The position numbers and the translations under genes are program-made. The notes beneath the pieces are model-generated. The model was not told where the DNA came from. It did no database searches and was given only the letters and a program-made list of their open reading frames with translations. From Macrothele yani (lineage: Eukaryota; Arthropoda; Arachnida; Araneae; Macrothelidae): a DNA stretch of 64,000 nucleotides. This document shows, in pieces, positions 43,491-55,200 of the stretch (positions within the stretch are counted from its first letter, which is position 1; each line of letters starts with the position of its first letter). The stretch covers positions 120,416,270 through 120,480,269 of the forward strand of contig CM076995.1 of NCBI GenBank assembly GCA_039090855.1, written 5' to 3'.

Positions 43491-45659
43491 GTAAGTTATG
43501 TCTTGTTCGTGGCTTGTATTTCAGAAGTGTAATTTTTGTTTTTGTATAACTGAAGAGATAATGCGAATCAGTTGAAGAATATAGGAGGTAAAGGTTATAC
43601 ATATGAGCTGATAGTGTAGTATAATCAAACATTGTTACCAAGTGGTAGTGAAAAGTGTGCTAAAACAGTATGCAAATAAATCGTAAAATATAAACATTAC
43701 TGATGCAAACGGCACAAGTTGATGGACAAACTTAAAGTATAGACAATCAAATTTGATAGCTCTTACATTCAGTAACTTGGTGCTCAGATCTGTAAATTTG
43801 TAGGTGAGCAAGTTTTAGGTGTCAGGTGACGTTTCCAATCATCAGTTAAGCTGCATTGACTTTAGTGTGATCATCTGTTGCCTGCCGTCTACATTCATTA
43901 TTGCAGTCTGTAAGGCTGGAACTCATAAATGGCATTATGATCTACGTGAGTTCTGGTATTTTAAGGGTGGGATGGGATGAAAATGCCAATGATGGCTGTA
44001 TCCTTGCATGGTGACTGTGGTAAGAGTAGATGTCTGAAAGGTGTTCCCAAATCATGATACAAATCAGCATAATGCACCACAGATATTGACAAGTGGAAGT
44101 TTGCCAACAATCAGTGCCAGGTTACATGTACTCACAGTAACAATGACAAATAACTTGTACTCATAAGTTTCTGAGTATGATTTTGTTAGTAGAAGACAAG
44201 AGCTTAATCATAGTTTGCATACTTGATTTTATGTTGGTATTTTGTAAATTATGAATGAGCTGTTCATTTAAAATTTTCTTGGAAATGTGCTTTGAGTTTA
44301 TGAATGGGCATGTGCATTTAAAATTTTCTTCGAAATATGCTCAGAGTTTCATGTTTTAAAAAGGAATCTTGTATTTAAAAAACAAAAGTTAAAGATCACT
44401 GGTACAGATTTAAGAAAAATAAAATATTTTATCATATATCCAGGGGTGGAAGAGTTCTGCCAAAAGGCGGAATTCCTCTTTTTGAAGTCATCCGGGAAGT
44501 TCCTGAGATTGAGAAAAAAAATAGCTGTTTATAAAAAAAATAGCTCATATGTTGTTTATATGTCTATAGCAATCAGGCATCCAGAGCTTGTGCCTGCATC
44601 ATGTAAATTTTTGTGTCTGTAAACTATCTAATTACTCAAATCTGGAAAGAAAAACAACAGTAAAATATACTTAATATAAGGTAGTACTTCAGTTCGTCTC
44701 GGACCAGGTTTTTTTTTTTTTTTTAAATGTGTTGCTATAGTGCAGTATAAGCCACTTTTGCAATTCGTTTGTGGGACAGGTGTGTATTTCTTTCTTCTTT
44801 TTTTTGGGGGGGGGGGGTAAATTTTTAAAGTTGGGACTATTTTTTGCTCCACGTAGTGTTAACCATCACAGTGATTCAGCATTTCTGTGCTAGAGGTTTT
44901 AGAGCTTCCTCTCAGTTCTTAGAGTTTTCATGTAATGTTGGGGTATCACTATGTTTGATGCTGTGTATTCCAATTGTAAAAGAATTTGTCTTTATTTTTT
45001 AGCACAGCTTTGTCAACTCTAAGAAATTCTTCCACTTTGTCCACATCAGATGTTTGCGCTGGCTGTTCATTCACACTTTTTGAGCTCGTCAAAACGGTTT
45101 TTTGTTCTTCAACTGCTGCAATTGCTTTTGCCCAGTGGCATGGTTGTATGATTTCAACAGTGAAATCATACAACCATGCAAGAAATCTGTCGATTGCAAG
45201 TAAAGAACTACTTGTAATCGACAGATTTCTTTGGATGAGGAAAATTTGCATTTCAAATGTCGCCGAATGCATGGGACAAATTACAAGAAGAAGCAAAAAT
45301 TGAAATGTTTTTCGATACATAAGACCTAATCGTAAACAATGCTGCTCATGTAGGCTCAGTGAAATTTTTAAAAATTCTTAAAAAAAGAAAAAAATATATG
45401 CCTCAGCCCCACGTAAGGACTTTACTTTCAGGTTCTGTAGGGCCTACTATTCCATGTAGCATGGGGAAAGGCTACAAAACCTAGGTCCGAGTTAAACTGA
45501 AGAATTACCCAATATAAATATGATATTGGCATTATTGGTTTGGTGTAAGAACATTGACTAAAATAAAAATTCTTATTCATTCCTAAAGAAATGTTAGACA
45601 ATTTTATGGCCTTTTTATATATGCATATATGGTGCATACTACAGCCTCTCCTTAACAAA
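43491..45659 (+). other. TM9SF2 intron 4, 5' part, with hairpins and a repeat
   Basis: 44220-44390 repeats words found at 42960-43110 (AAATTATGAAT, AGCTGTTCATTT, AAATTTTCTTGGAAATGTG). At 45139-45178 an 18-base perfect inverted repeat with loop ACAG is followed at once by a second one with ~23-base arms (45180-45231, one mismatch). A minus-strand frame of 123 codons spans the region but matches nothing I know. CAGGGGTGG near 44441 resembles a hAT end without a visible partner. Confidence 0.5.
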
Positions 45660-45897
45660 TGTCAACCCCACCTTCTCGTAGGTGCATCCTGTTCCCACTA
45701 AAGGGACTCTGACGACCGCCAATGCGGTATAACTATACCATCGGGATTAAAGGAAATGCTATCCCACACTCACCAACCCGCTTGGCCAGCATGGTGAGTT
45801 ATGGCCAAACCCCTCGAAAATGACTCCACAACTTAAATCTTGGCCCTCAGTCTCCGGCAGCTGGAATGTACCTGGCTAAGGCAGTGGCCAGTGCGAC

Positions 45898-48480
45898 ATG
45901 AAGGCAGAGGGTGCTAAGAATCACCGAAGGACCAGACTAGGCTGCCATCTGATGCTGACCTTGGCTATGTATAACGGACACTCCCTATCTTCTGATTCAA
46001 GGCTTCTTGAATTGGAAGAAGAGCTACAAAGGATCAAGTGGGACATCGTCGAGGTAAGGAGAAAAGGAGAAGATCTCAACTGAAAAGTGGACATCTCTTC
46101 TATTATCGTGGGACAGATACTGGCAGAACTAGTGGTGTTGGATTTATAATAAACAAGAAACTGAAGGATAAAGTTGTAGAAGTTGAAAGTTCCTCTGACA
46201 GATCTGCACGACTTGTTATCCAACTCTCGAGAAGATATCAGGCTCAGATTATTCAAGCTTATGCACCCACTACAAGTCATCCTGAAGAAGAGATTGAATA
46301 ATTTTATGAGGAAATTCGTCATCTAAATAAAGCAGCACTTTGAAGATCATTATGGGAGATTTCAATGCGAAAATAGGGCAACGGCGAGAGAATGAAACTT
46401 CAGTAGGTAAATTCAGTCACGGCAACAGAAATCAGCGTGGAAATACTCTCGTAGAATTTGCAGGGGCAGAAGGGTTTTTCATCATGAACTCCTTTTTCAA
46501 GAAAAAGCTGCGAAGGAAATGGACATGGAGGCATCCCAATGGATTAACAAGTAAAATTGATTTTATTATGTGTAACAAGAAATTTGTCACGAAAGACTGC
46601 AGTGTGCTAAACAAGTTCAACACAGATAGTGACCATAGAATAGTAAGATGCACCTCAATGCTAAACTCGAGTGTGGCAAGTTCATAAAACAAACAAAAGT
46701 GTATTGACACGACCAACCTTAAAAAACATTATAGTACCTTTAAATTGGAACTGAAAACCAGATCTGCTCTAGTAGGGGTAACGTCAGAAGAAGTGGACAT
46801 CTCTGAAGTTACCAGAAAACTAACCAAGGCTCTTGTGGAAACAGCAATAAAAATAGCTGGTACTAAGAACAAGTTGCATACGAACAAATTATCAGGACAA
46901 ACCAAAATTCTGATGCAAAAAGAAGAGAGATGAGGACAAATAAAGAAGTGACTTCCAAAGTGGAATATATAGAGCTATGCAAGATGGTGCGGAAAAGTAT
47001 CACTGAAGATGTAAGGAAATTCAACTGTGAACAAGTGAGGAAAGCAATTGAAAACACCAAAACCTGAAGAGAGCTGAGGGACATCTGAGTAAGGGAAGAA
47101 AACAGATTATGGCTCTGAGAAAAGAAGATGATTCTGTAACAAGAAATACAGGTGAAATTTTGACAAGAGTGAAATATTTCTACTCAAAACTATATGAAAG
47201 GGATGATACATGTACTCCAGACATTACGAAAGGTACCAGAGTTCTTCCAGTCCTCCCAGCTGAAGTTGCATATGCAATCAAGAACATGAAACGGGGAAAA
47301 GCTCCAGGAGAAGATGGAATTATCGTAGACATCATACAAGAAGCAAGTGGAGAAATCGAAACAGTACTCGTCCAAGTTTTCACTCAATGCCTTGATAAAG
47401 GGAAGATTCCTGAGGATTGGAACAATGCTATGATGATCTTGCTACATAAAAAATATTACATTGAGGATCTCCAGAACTACAGACCTATCAGCCTCTTATC
47501 AGTGGTTTATAAAATCTTCACTAAAGTTCTTTCACACCACTTGAAGGTGACACTGGACATGGCTCAACCGAGAGAACAAGCTGGATTCAGGAGTGGCTAC
47601 AGCACTATAGATCATATCCACATACTGAGACTCTAATTGAAAGAGCGAGGGACTTCCATTATGCATGGCTTTTATCGATTATGAAAAAGCCTTTGATTTG
47701 GTGAAACCAACAGCAGTTACAATGGCTTTGAAATCCTGTGGTGTTGAAGATGCGTACATTAATATTATTAATAACATCTATGAAAATGCAAGTGCAGAGA
47801 TTTGGCTATTTGAGAATACAGCACCCATAAAAATTGGAAAGGGAGTTAGACAAGGTGACACTGTCTCCCAAACTCTTTAATGTCACATTGGAAAATGTCT
47901 TTCAATCACTGAACTGGGAAAACAAAGGGATAAAAATTAATGGAGATTATCTAACTCACCTTCGTTTTGCTGATGACATAGTCATTTTTGCAACTACCCC
48001 TTCAGAGCTGCAGAGTATGATCCAGGAACTTGCTGACAGGAGTAAAGAAGTGGGATTCAAAATGAGCTTTCAGAAGACAAAAGTGATGTACAATGCTTTT
48101 ACAAGAAATGAAGATGTATCGATTAATGAGGGAAAGCTGGAGATAACCAATACCTATATTTATCTTGGACAGCAGATATCAAGTGAGGGTCACATTAATT
48201 AAGAAATTAATTGGCATATAAAACTTGCCTGCAGAGCTTTTGGAAGAAACAGTATAATTTTCAAGAGCAATATGCCATTATGTCTTAAAAGAAAAGTGTT
48301 TCATCAATGCATCCTTCCAGTGCTTATGTATGGTGCAGAGATGTGGACCTTAACTAAAAGAGACATACAAAGACTGCAGACAACTCAAAGAAGCCTGGAG
48401 AGATTCATGCTTGGTGTAACCAGGAGAGATAAGAAGAGGAACTCATGGATCAGAAAAATGACAAGAGTGGAAGACATCAT
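45898..48480 (+). pseudogene. RTE-like LINE ORF (EN-RT), frameshifted
   Basis: EN words appear in shifting frames: HSLSSDSRLLELEEELQRIK, GVGFIINKKLKDKV, IIQAYAPTTSH, IIMGDFNAKIGQRRENET, TWRHPNGLTSKIDFI and DSDHRIVR. The RT part reads GKAPGEDGIIVDIIQEA, NYRPISLLSVVYKIFTKVL, AFIDYEKAFD, KGVRQGD and RFADDIVIFATTPSEL. Frames change near 46060, 46310, 46700, 47640 and 47850, and a stop lies near 48200. This copy preserves the EN domain that the twin-primed copy lost. Confidence 0.85.
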
Positions 48481-48954
48481 TGAGCAATTCCATGTCAGAT
48501 CAATCACCTTCTTGACCTCACCATTTCTGATTTTGATGAAATTTGGTATGAAGCACACATATGACAAGGTAAGTAATTCTGCCAATTTTCAGATTTTTAT
48601 TTTGAAAATTGTCCAAGATACGCACATAATAAAAATCGAAATTTTCGTAAAAAATGACAAACTCGCACACTTATAAATGGCTGTAAATTTTTTCCTAATT
48701 GTAGTAGAGTGACAATTCAAACACAATTGCAAAGCTAAAGGATTGAGCTTTCTATAGATACCATACATGACCTTCTTACAACAGATTAAAGTTTCAAGGT
48801 CGTCCACTGTGACCTTTGACCTTGAATATCTCAAAACATGCCATCTTAAAAAATTACGAAAAAAATATATTTTATTGCTACAACATTCTTCTACCCATGT
48901 GCCAGATATTAGGCTGGCACCGCTATGGCAAGGCAGTGTAGGATTAATAGGAGT
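48481..48954 (+). repeat. Left terminal inverted repeat of the DNA transposon
   Basis: It starts TGAGCAATTCCATGTCAGAT and ends around AGGATTAATAGGAGT. It contains GATTTTGATGAAATTTGGTA and TGTGACCTTTGACCTTGAA, each mirrored in the right repeat. The near identity of both ends points to recent activity or conversion. Confidence 0.88.
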
Positions 48955-49497
48955 GTCATGCTGCACCCTTCTGTATGTAAGGCACAGAGACATACCAGGC
49001 AATAAATATTTCTTACATTGAGGATTTGTGTTTATTATACATGAAATGTGTATATATTATAACAGATCAACAGATTTATCAGAAATATGCTATGTGACAG
49101 CAATTTTACTTGATAGACACAATTTTCAGCAGTAAATAATGTCAACAAATCTTTGAGATCAGAGATTGAAACTCCACCCATTTTAGCCAATGGCAGGGCT
49201 TCTTCTTTGCCAATGACAAAGCTTCTTATTAGAGCCAATGATAGGGTTTCTTATTAAAGCCAATGGCAAGGCTTCTTATTACAGCCAATGAGAAATCTTA
49301 CTGGTACACCATTTTACATTTGCTGTCATTTCAATTCTGAGCTTGTGAGTGTGTGGTTATCAATTTATCTGTAACATTGTTAACTGTTTAATTGTTATTT
49401 TATTTTATCTTTATTGTTATCTTTATTTAATCAATTTCTTTTTATCAAACTATATTTATTTATCATTTTTTTTGCAGGTGCAGTTTCATTAACCAAA

Positions 49498-51862
49498 ATG
49501 GACTTTAAAAGTCAAATTTTTTGTTGCAATCCTCTGGGTAAAAGTGGACACACAAGGTTTAGAAAGAATCTGAGAAAAGTTACAGCCTTGGATGGTTCAG
49601 AAATGTCCAAATTTAACATTAGAACAGAAAATATGTAGTTCATGCAGAAAATATATTTCTGAAATGCCAGGTCCTTCATGTATAATTGAAACAGATGCAG
49701 AGGCAGAACAACCTCGGTTAAGTGAAGATAATTCAGAAGGAATGGTGAAGAGTGAGATATGGACTGACAGAGACACAACTTTGGATAGTCTGAATGATAC
49801 GTTACTTTCTCTAGGCGAATCTCCTGTGAAAAAAAAAAAAAGATTAGGTGTTGGACAGTACAGTAAGAAGAAATATCAGAAAATTGGTGAAGTGATAAAA
49901 GACTACATAGGTGTTCCAGAATGTGATAATCCTGTGACAGTGTCTGATGAATCGGTCATGATTTCACAGTTGAAAGAAAAATTTCAAGAAACAGACTCTA
50001 GCAGTGTTGAAGTCCAAATACTAACAATATTACCTAGAACCTGGAGTATTCGTAAAATTCAGGAAGAATTTGGTGTAACATATTACATGGCACGAAAGTC
50101 TAAAAATCTTGTGGAAGAGCAGGGTATTTTAGCAACTCCAAATCCTAGGCCTGGGAAAACTCTCAGTGACAGCACAGTTGAAAACGTTATTGCATACTAT
50201 AATAGTGATGAAGTGAGCCGTTGTTTACCAGGAAAAAAATATTTTGTTACAATGATAGAATCAGGATCAAAAGTACAAAAACAGAAACGTCTTATTTTAG
50301 GAAATTTGAAAGAGATATTTCAAGGATTTAAAGACAAGAATCCTAATGTCAAAGTAGGGTTTTCAAAGTTCTGTGGTTTACGCCCAAAGAATTGTGTGCT
50401 GGCTGGTGCAAGTGGAACACACTGTGTCTGTATGTGTTGTGCTCATGAAAATGTAAAACTTATGCTAGCAGGGTGCAAATTGCAAGACTTAACTCGTAAT
50501 GATGAATTACCAGTTAGGACATACAAAGATTGCCTTGCAAGAATAACTTGTAACCCTGCTCTTCCAGAATGCTTCTTCTTTAAGTGTGATTCTTGCCCTG
50601 GTATAGCACACTTGCTAGAGCAAATAAGTAGCTTATTCACCATGAATGGGATTGATGAAATTGTATATAAATTGTGGACTACAACTGATCGCACAACACT
50701 TATGACAGTCTGTAACACTGTAGAAGAATTCCTTGAGACCTTTGAATCAAAAGTGAAATTGCTATTGCCACATTCTTTTATAGCTATTCAGCAGTCATAC
50801 TTTCTGTCAAATCTGAAAGAAAACCTTGATGATAATCAGTGTGTTGTGTTGTGCGATTTTGCTGAGAATTATTCCTTCATACTGCAGGATGCAGTCCAAG
50901 GATACCACTGGAACAATTCCCAAGCTACTATTCACCCTTTCGTCGTGTACTACAAAAGTTCACACACACTTCAGTTGGATCATGTTTCTTTTGTTGTCAT
51001 CTCAGAATGTCTTAAGCATGACATTATCAGTGTTCACCTTTTCCAGAGCCAATTGTTGCAGTTTATATCATCACATTTTGACAAGAAAGTAGAACACATC
51101 TATTACTTCTCAGACAGTGCAGCCTCACAGTATAAGAACAGGAAGAATTTTGTCAATCTGTGCCATCATGATGTAGATTTTGGTATCACAGCTGAGTGGC
51201 ATTTCTTTGCCACCTCACATGGAAAGGGGCCATGTGATGGCGTGGCAGGCACCATTAAGAGATTAGCTGCACGTGCCAGCCTTCAGTGTTCATACAATGA
51301 CCAAATTATGACACCGCGACAACTGTATGATTGGGCTTTCAGAAACATTCCTTCTTGCCATTTTAAATACAGCACGGACAAGGACTATGAGAACCACAAG
51401 GAGTTCCTCGAGATACGTCATGTTAGTGCTCGACCAATTCCTGGTACTCAAAAACTTCACTGTGTAATACCAGTAAGCCGCACAGCTATTAAAACCAAGA
51501 TGTATTCAAACTCAACTGAATACAAGGTTGAGTCAGTATTGCTAATTCCAATAGAACTGGATCTGGAGGATATTCGTGGCTATGTTATTGTTGAGTATGA
51601 TAACCAGTGGTGGGTTGGTTGTGTTTTGGATGTGAACATTCATACAGAACAAGTTAAGATAAGTTTTCTGCACCCACATGGACCTTCAGTGTCTTTCACA
51701 TACCCACAGAAGCCAGATATATTAGAAGTGGATAAAACAGCGGTCATTACGAAGGTTGACCTACGAACAGCAACAGGTCGGACATATTTTATGGAGAGAA
51801 GCGAAATAGAGATGGTCACTAGCAAGATGGCATCACATTCTTTTGGTTTGCAACCTTATTAA
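49498..51862 (+). CDS. Putative DDE-type transposase of unfamiliar family, one N-terminal frameshift
   Basis: The main frame 49592-51862 has 756 codons. A short frame from ATG 49498 (MDFKSQIFCCNPLGKSGHTR, RKNLRKV) precedes it. A single extra T near 49588 separates the two, so the original protein was about 788 residues with an N-terminal Cys/His region (CCNPLGK, KICSSCRKYI). A basic patch KKKKRLG follows. The core has LCDFAENYSF (D422), HIYYFSDSAASQYKNRKNF (D508) and FFATSHGKGPCDGVAGTIKR (D549), plausible catalytic acids, and four CxxC-like Cys around residues 273-340. The C-terminus carries WWVGCVLDV and SFLHPHGPS. I recall similar uncharacterised proteins in many invertebrate genomes; superfamily not settled (Sola-like is one guess). 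Confidence 0.8.
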
Positions 51863-51986
51863 CCAAACGGTTCACTTGTATGTGTACACCACTAATATAA
51901 CCTGTAACACATTGTGAAATTAATACATACATGCATCTGGAAAACAGTTATTGTACATTTGTCCGAACCTAACCAGGAGGACATAT

Positions 51987-52470
51987 ACTCCTATTAATCC
52001 TACACTGCCTTGCCATAGCGGTGCCAGCCTAATATCTGGCACATGGGTAGAAGAATGTTGTAGCAATAAAATATATTTTTTTCGTAATTTTTTAAGATGG
52101 GATGTTTTGAGATATTCAAGGTCAAAGGACACAGTGGATGACCTTGAAACTTTAATCTGTTGTAAGAAGGTCATGTATGGCATCTATAGAAAGCTCAATC
52201 CTTTAGCTTTGCAACTGTGATTGAATTGTCACTCTACTACAATTAGGGAAAAAATTTACAGCCATTTATAAGTGTGCGAGTTTGTCATTTTTTTACGAAA
52301 ATTTCGATTTTTATTATGTGTGTATCTTGGACAATTTTCAAAATAAAAATCTGAAAATTGGCAGAATTACTTACCTTGTCATATGTGTGCTTCATACCAA
52401 ATTTCATCAAAATCAGAAATGGTGAGGTCAAAAACTTATTTTTTTTTTATTGATCTGATGTGGAATGTCC
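51987..52470 (-). repeat. Right terminal inverted repeat of the DNA transposon
   Basis: Reverse complement of the left repeat with a few small indels, the largest being a T run near 52440 toward the outer end. It ends GGAATGTCC(CA). Confidence 0.88.
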
Positions 52471-52740
52471 CATAAACAGAGTAAAATCCCTGAAATGGCA
52501 ATGGGCTGGACATATTGCTAGAAGGACAGACTATCGATGGACAGCTGAAATTTTAGACTGGATTCCAAGGGACAGGAAAAAACCCAGGAGAAGACCACGT
52601 GTGAGATGGGTGGATGAAATTCGAAAGTATGTGGGAGTAACATGGAGGAGACTGGCACAAGACAGACCGTTGTGGAAGAAACTTGGGGAGACCTTCGTCC
52701 AGCAGTGGATTGATAATGGTTGATGATGATGATGATGATA

Positions 52741-53483
52741 TGTTGCTTAGCATAGTTAATAAATGCTGAAATGTTAATTATTTCTGCATATTCTTGTATG
52801 GGAAAAGTGCATCCTTTTTCTGCCATGACCACTTTCATACTTGCATATATCAAACATTTTGTATGTTTACCCAAATTAGCATGTTTCGACGCTGATAATA
52901 ACCAAAGGGATGAAGGGACCAAATCATGAATTATAAAGGAATGTGTATACATTATTTCCTCTGACCAAAGTTTTTAGGAAACTGAATCATTATTGGATCT
53001 GTTATTAACAAGACATCACTGAAAATGAATTGCAAGTTACATTTAATATGAGATTTGTTGGTTTTTGTTTGCCTTTGGATTCAGTTAGCACTGATATATT
53101 CTTCTAGTTTCTAGGTATTATGAAAAAAGAAAAATGTGTGTGTGTGTGGGTGGGTGGTAATATTAATTGGGAACAGATATTCATGGCAAATCAGAAAAAG
53201 TTTTCCCTGTGTTATATTACCCTTGGGTCACAAACAGTTGTATCCAACTCTGAAACATGTCAACACACAACTTTCAACAAGCTTTAAACCTTAGATTAAG
53301 CTGTACATACAGTAAGTGACTAAACAAGTTTAGCGATTATGTGACATAAGTTTAGAAAAGTGAATTAGTTACAGACTTGCACTTGATTGCAATATACATG
53401 TACTTTCATAAAAAAAAAAAGGCCTGAATTTTATTTTGTGACATTTTTTCATCTGTTAATTAATAATGAATATATACTTTCAG
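52741..53483 (+). other. TM9SF2 intron 4, 3' part
   Basis: Sequence between the RTE tail and exon 5, with a GT/GGGT patch near 53140. It ends with acceptor TATACTTTCAG. No further features seen. Confidence 0.5.
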
Positions 53484-53635
53484 ACTATTGAACACCCTGT
53501 AAGAACCAATCAGATACCTAGGCAGATACCAGAACAGTCTATTTATACACAACCTGTTCCTGGAATCATAATGGGTGGTATTCTTCCCTTTGGATGCATC
53601 TTCATACAGTTATTTTTCATCTTGAACAGTATTTG
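53484..53635 (+). CDS. TM9SF2: TM9SF2-like nonaspanin, internal exon (fifth in window)
   Basis: In phase 0 the exon reads [40 protein letters not shown] and [10 protein letters not shown] plus two bases of a Trp codon, donor GTAAGT (phase 2). [13 protein letters not shown] is the most conserved motif of the TM9SF family, and IEHP before it marks the TM9SF2 type. The following exon (about SxQMYYMFGFLFLVF in relatives) was not found in the remaining 10.4 kb, so the next intron is longer than that. Confidence 0.95.
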
Positions 53636-54075
53636 GTAAGTTGAACTTCAATTTGTGTTTTTAGAAGAAATAATGGTAGCCTGTGCTTGAGCATAAACTT
53701 GAACCAAGCACTTATAAAAATGAACTTTTGAAATGCATTGCTGTTCAGATACCTTCCTCTGCCTTTTTCCATTACATTTCCTGCTGCTCACTGGAGCATA
53801 GGAATTAAGGAATGGGAGAGAGCAGTCACGATATTCTGTATCAGAAATTTTCCTGTTTTTATGATGGGATGTCACTATTAACAAACAAATTTGTGTAGCC
53901 TGTCATTATTAGCATTGGTTTGTGTAACTTGAGAGAACTCTTATGACAGTGAAATTATGTGCTGTAATGCACTTTACATTAGAATCAAATATAGGATTTC
54001 TTCCTTTTTCATTTATTTTTTAATATTTTTAGGAAATAAATTTTCATTATAAATATGCGCTGCTTTTAAATGAGA
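53636..54075 (+). other. TM9SF2 intron 5, start
   Basis: Intron sequence after the donor; no features recognised before the Tc1 relic. Confidence 0.4.
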
Positions 54076-54079
54076 AACT

Positions 54080-55200
54080 ATAGACACCAGACAAAAACTT
54101 AATGACCTCCAGAAATTTACTTGTAATACTTAGTTACATTACCACGTGCAGAAATCAAGCATTAATTCTTGCTGGAAGAGATGCAACAAGATGATTTAAA
54201 TAACTTGAGTCAGTTTTTAACTATTCTAAAAACAGTTTGTCCCACAATTCATTGAGATTCCTGAGAGTTTGGTTTTTACACTTCGTTCAAGGAGGACCCA
54301 TAAATTCCCAATATGATTTAAATCTGTCGATTTAGTTGGCCAGTCCATGTACCCCAAAGTTGTATCATGCTCTTCACACAAAACCATTATGGTTTTAGAT
54401 CAATGAATCATACAGTTGTCATCCTGGTAAATCGGATAAGTTACTTGATGAGAATTCTGCAAATATTGTGCAAACGGAAACACAAGATTTCCTAAAATTT
54501 CTCTGTAAGCATGCTGATTCATTGTATTCCTTACCTTTACTATTGGGCCTAATTCTCAACCATTAAAACAACCCCACATCATTACAGACCCTCCTCTTTT
54601 GGCAAGAACTTTTGGAACACACTCAGGATTGAGTGTTTCTTTAGATCTCCTATTGACCATATGCCTTGTATCATTTGAGTATAGGCAAAATTTGGATTCA
54701 TCAGACCAATGTGACAGCCTTCCACTGAACAACAGTCTGTGTCCTATGAGCTTTGGCCAAAGCGAATTGAACCCTTTTGTGAGCTGAAGTTAACATTGGT
54801 TTCAGTCTTGCAATTCTAATCTAGATATCCATTCCATAAAGTTACATATGCAGTGTCCGCTCAGTTATAGATGTATGAGGTCCATTATTAACAGAATTGA
54901 GGAATTCCTGCCTTGTTTGAAATCTGATTTTGTTGACCAAGCGAGAAATTTTGCACTAGTTATGGCTTGTCAGAATGGTATTTTGTCCACAGTTTTTCCT
55001 TTTATTTTCAGTCGGGTTTGACTTACACCAATCTTTATGAACACACAGAACTGTTCTTTTGCTAACACCTGTGAATTCAGCAACTTCCTTGATGTTGTGT
55101 CTTTTTGCCAGTCACTTTGCATCTATCTTTCGACCCATTGATTTTAATTTTTCATACATTTCAGCTTAAAATTTTGCTTGTAGAAAGAATTAACACATAT
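54080..55200 (-). pseudogene. Tc1-like transposase relic
   Basis: Minus strand: VLAKRGGSVMMWGCF near 54600, then IYQDDNCMIH, a stop, and MDWPTKSTDLNHIGNLWVLL near 54330. These correspond to the WGC, QQDNAPxH and SPDLNPIEN blocks of Tc1 transposases. The third catalytic Glu has become Gly (HIGNLW). Toward 55150 the N-terminal helix-turn-helix is only faintly visible. Old and inactive. Confidence 0.7.

Larger units (their letters stand above)
48481..52470 (+). mobile_element. DNA transposon with ~475-bp terminal inverted repeats
   Basis: The left repeat 48481-48954 and right repeat 51987-52470 are inverted copies, matching nearly throughout (for example TCAGATCAAT near both ends and AGGATTAATAGGAGT at the inner edge). 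The element lies inside an RTE LINE, whose sequence gives the empty site. CAT flanks both sides (48478-48480, 52471-52473), so the target duplication is short, perhaps 3-4 bp, but the edge is ambiguous. The 3-kb interior holds one large ORF. Such long inverted repeats with a single transposase gene are unusual among the familiar arthropod superfamilies. Confidence 0.9.
45660..52740 (+). mobile_element. RTE-like LINE, second copy, split by a DNA transposon
   Basis: The first part (about 45660-48480) contains EN and RT. The 3' end resumes at 52471 (RVKSLKWQWAGHIARRTDYR) and finishes WIDNG stop plus a GATGATGATGATGATGA tail at 52720-52740. Compared with the copy at 8676-10494, the sequence GACATCATGATCAGAGTTAA is opened after GACATCAT by the 4-kb insert at 48481-52470. 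The 5' boundary is approximate. Confidence 0.85.

Noticed and set aside
44949..45320. 123-codon minus-strand ORF
   Set aside because: It crosses two fold-back hairpins that created part of its sequence, and the remainder matches no family I can name.
49414..49497. Upstream part of the short frame before the transposase
   Set aside because: Reads hydrophobic AT-rich sequence with no family similarity; the first plausible start is ATG 49498.
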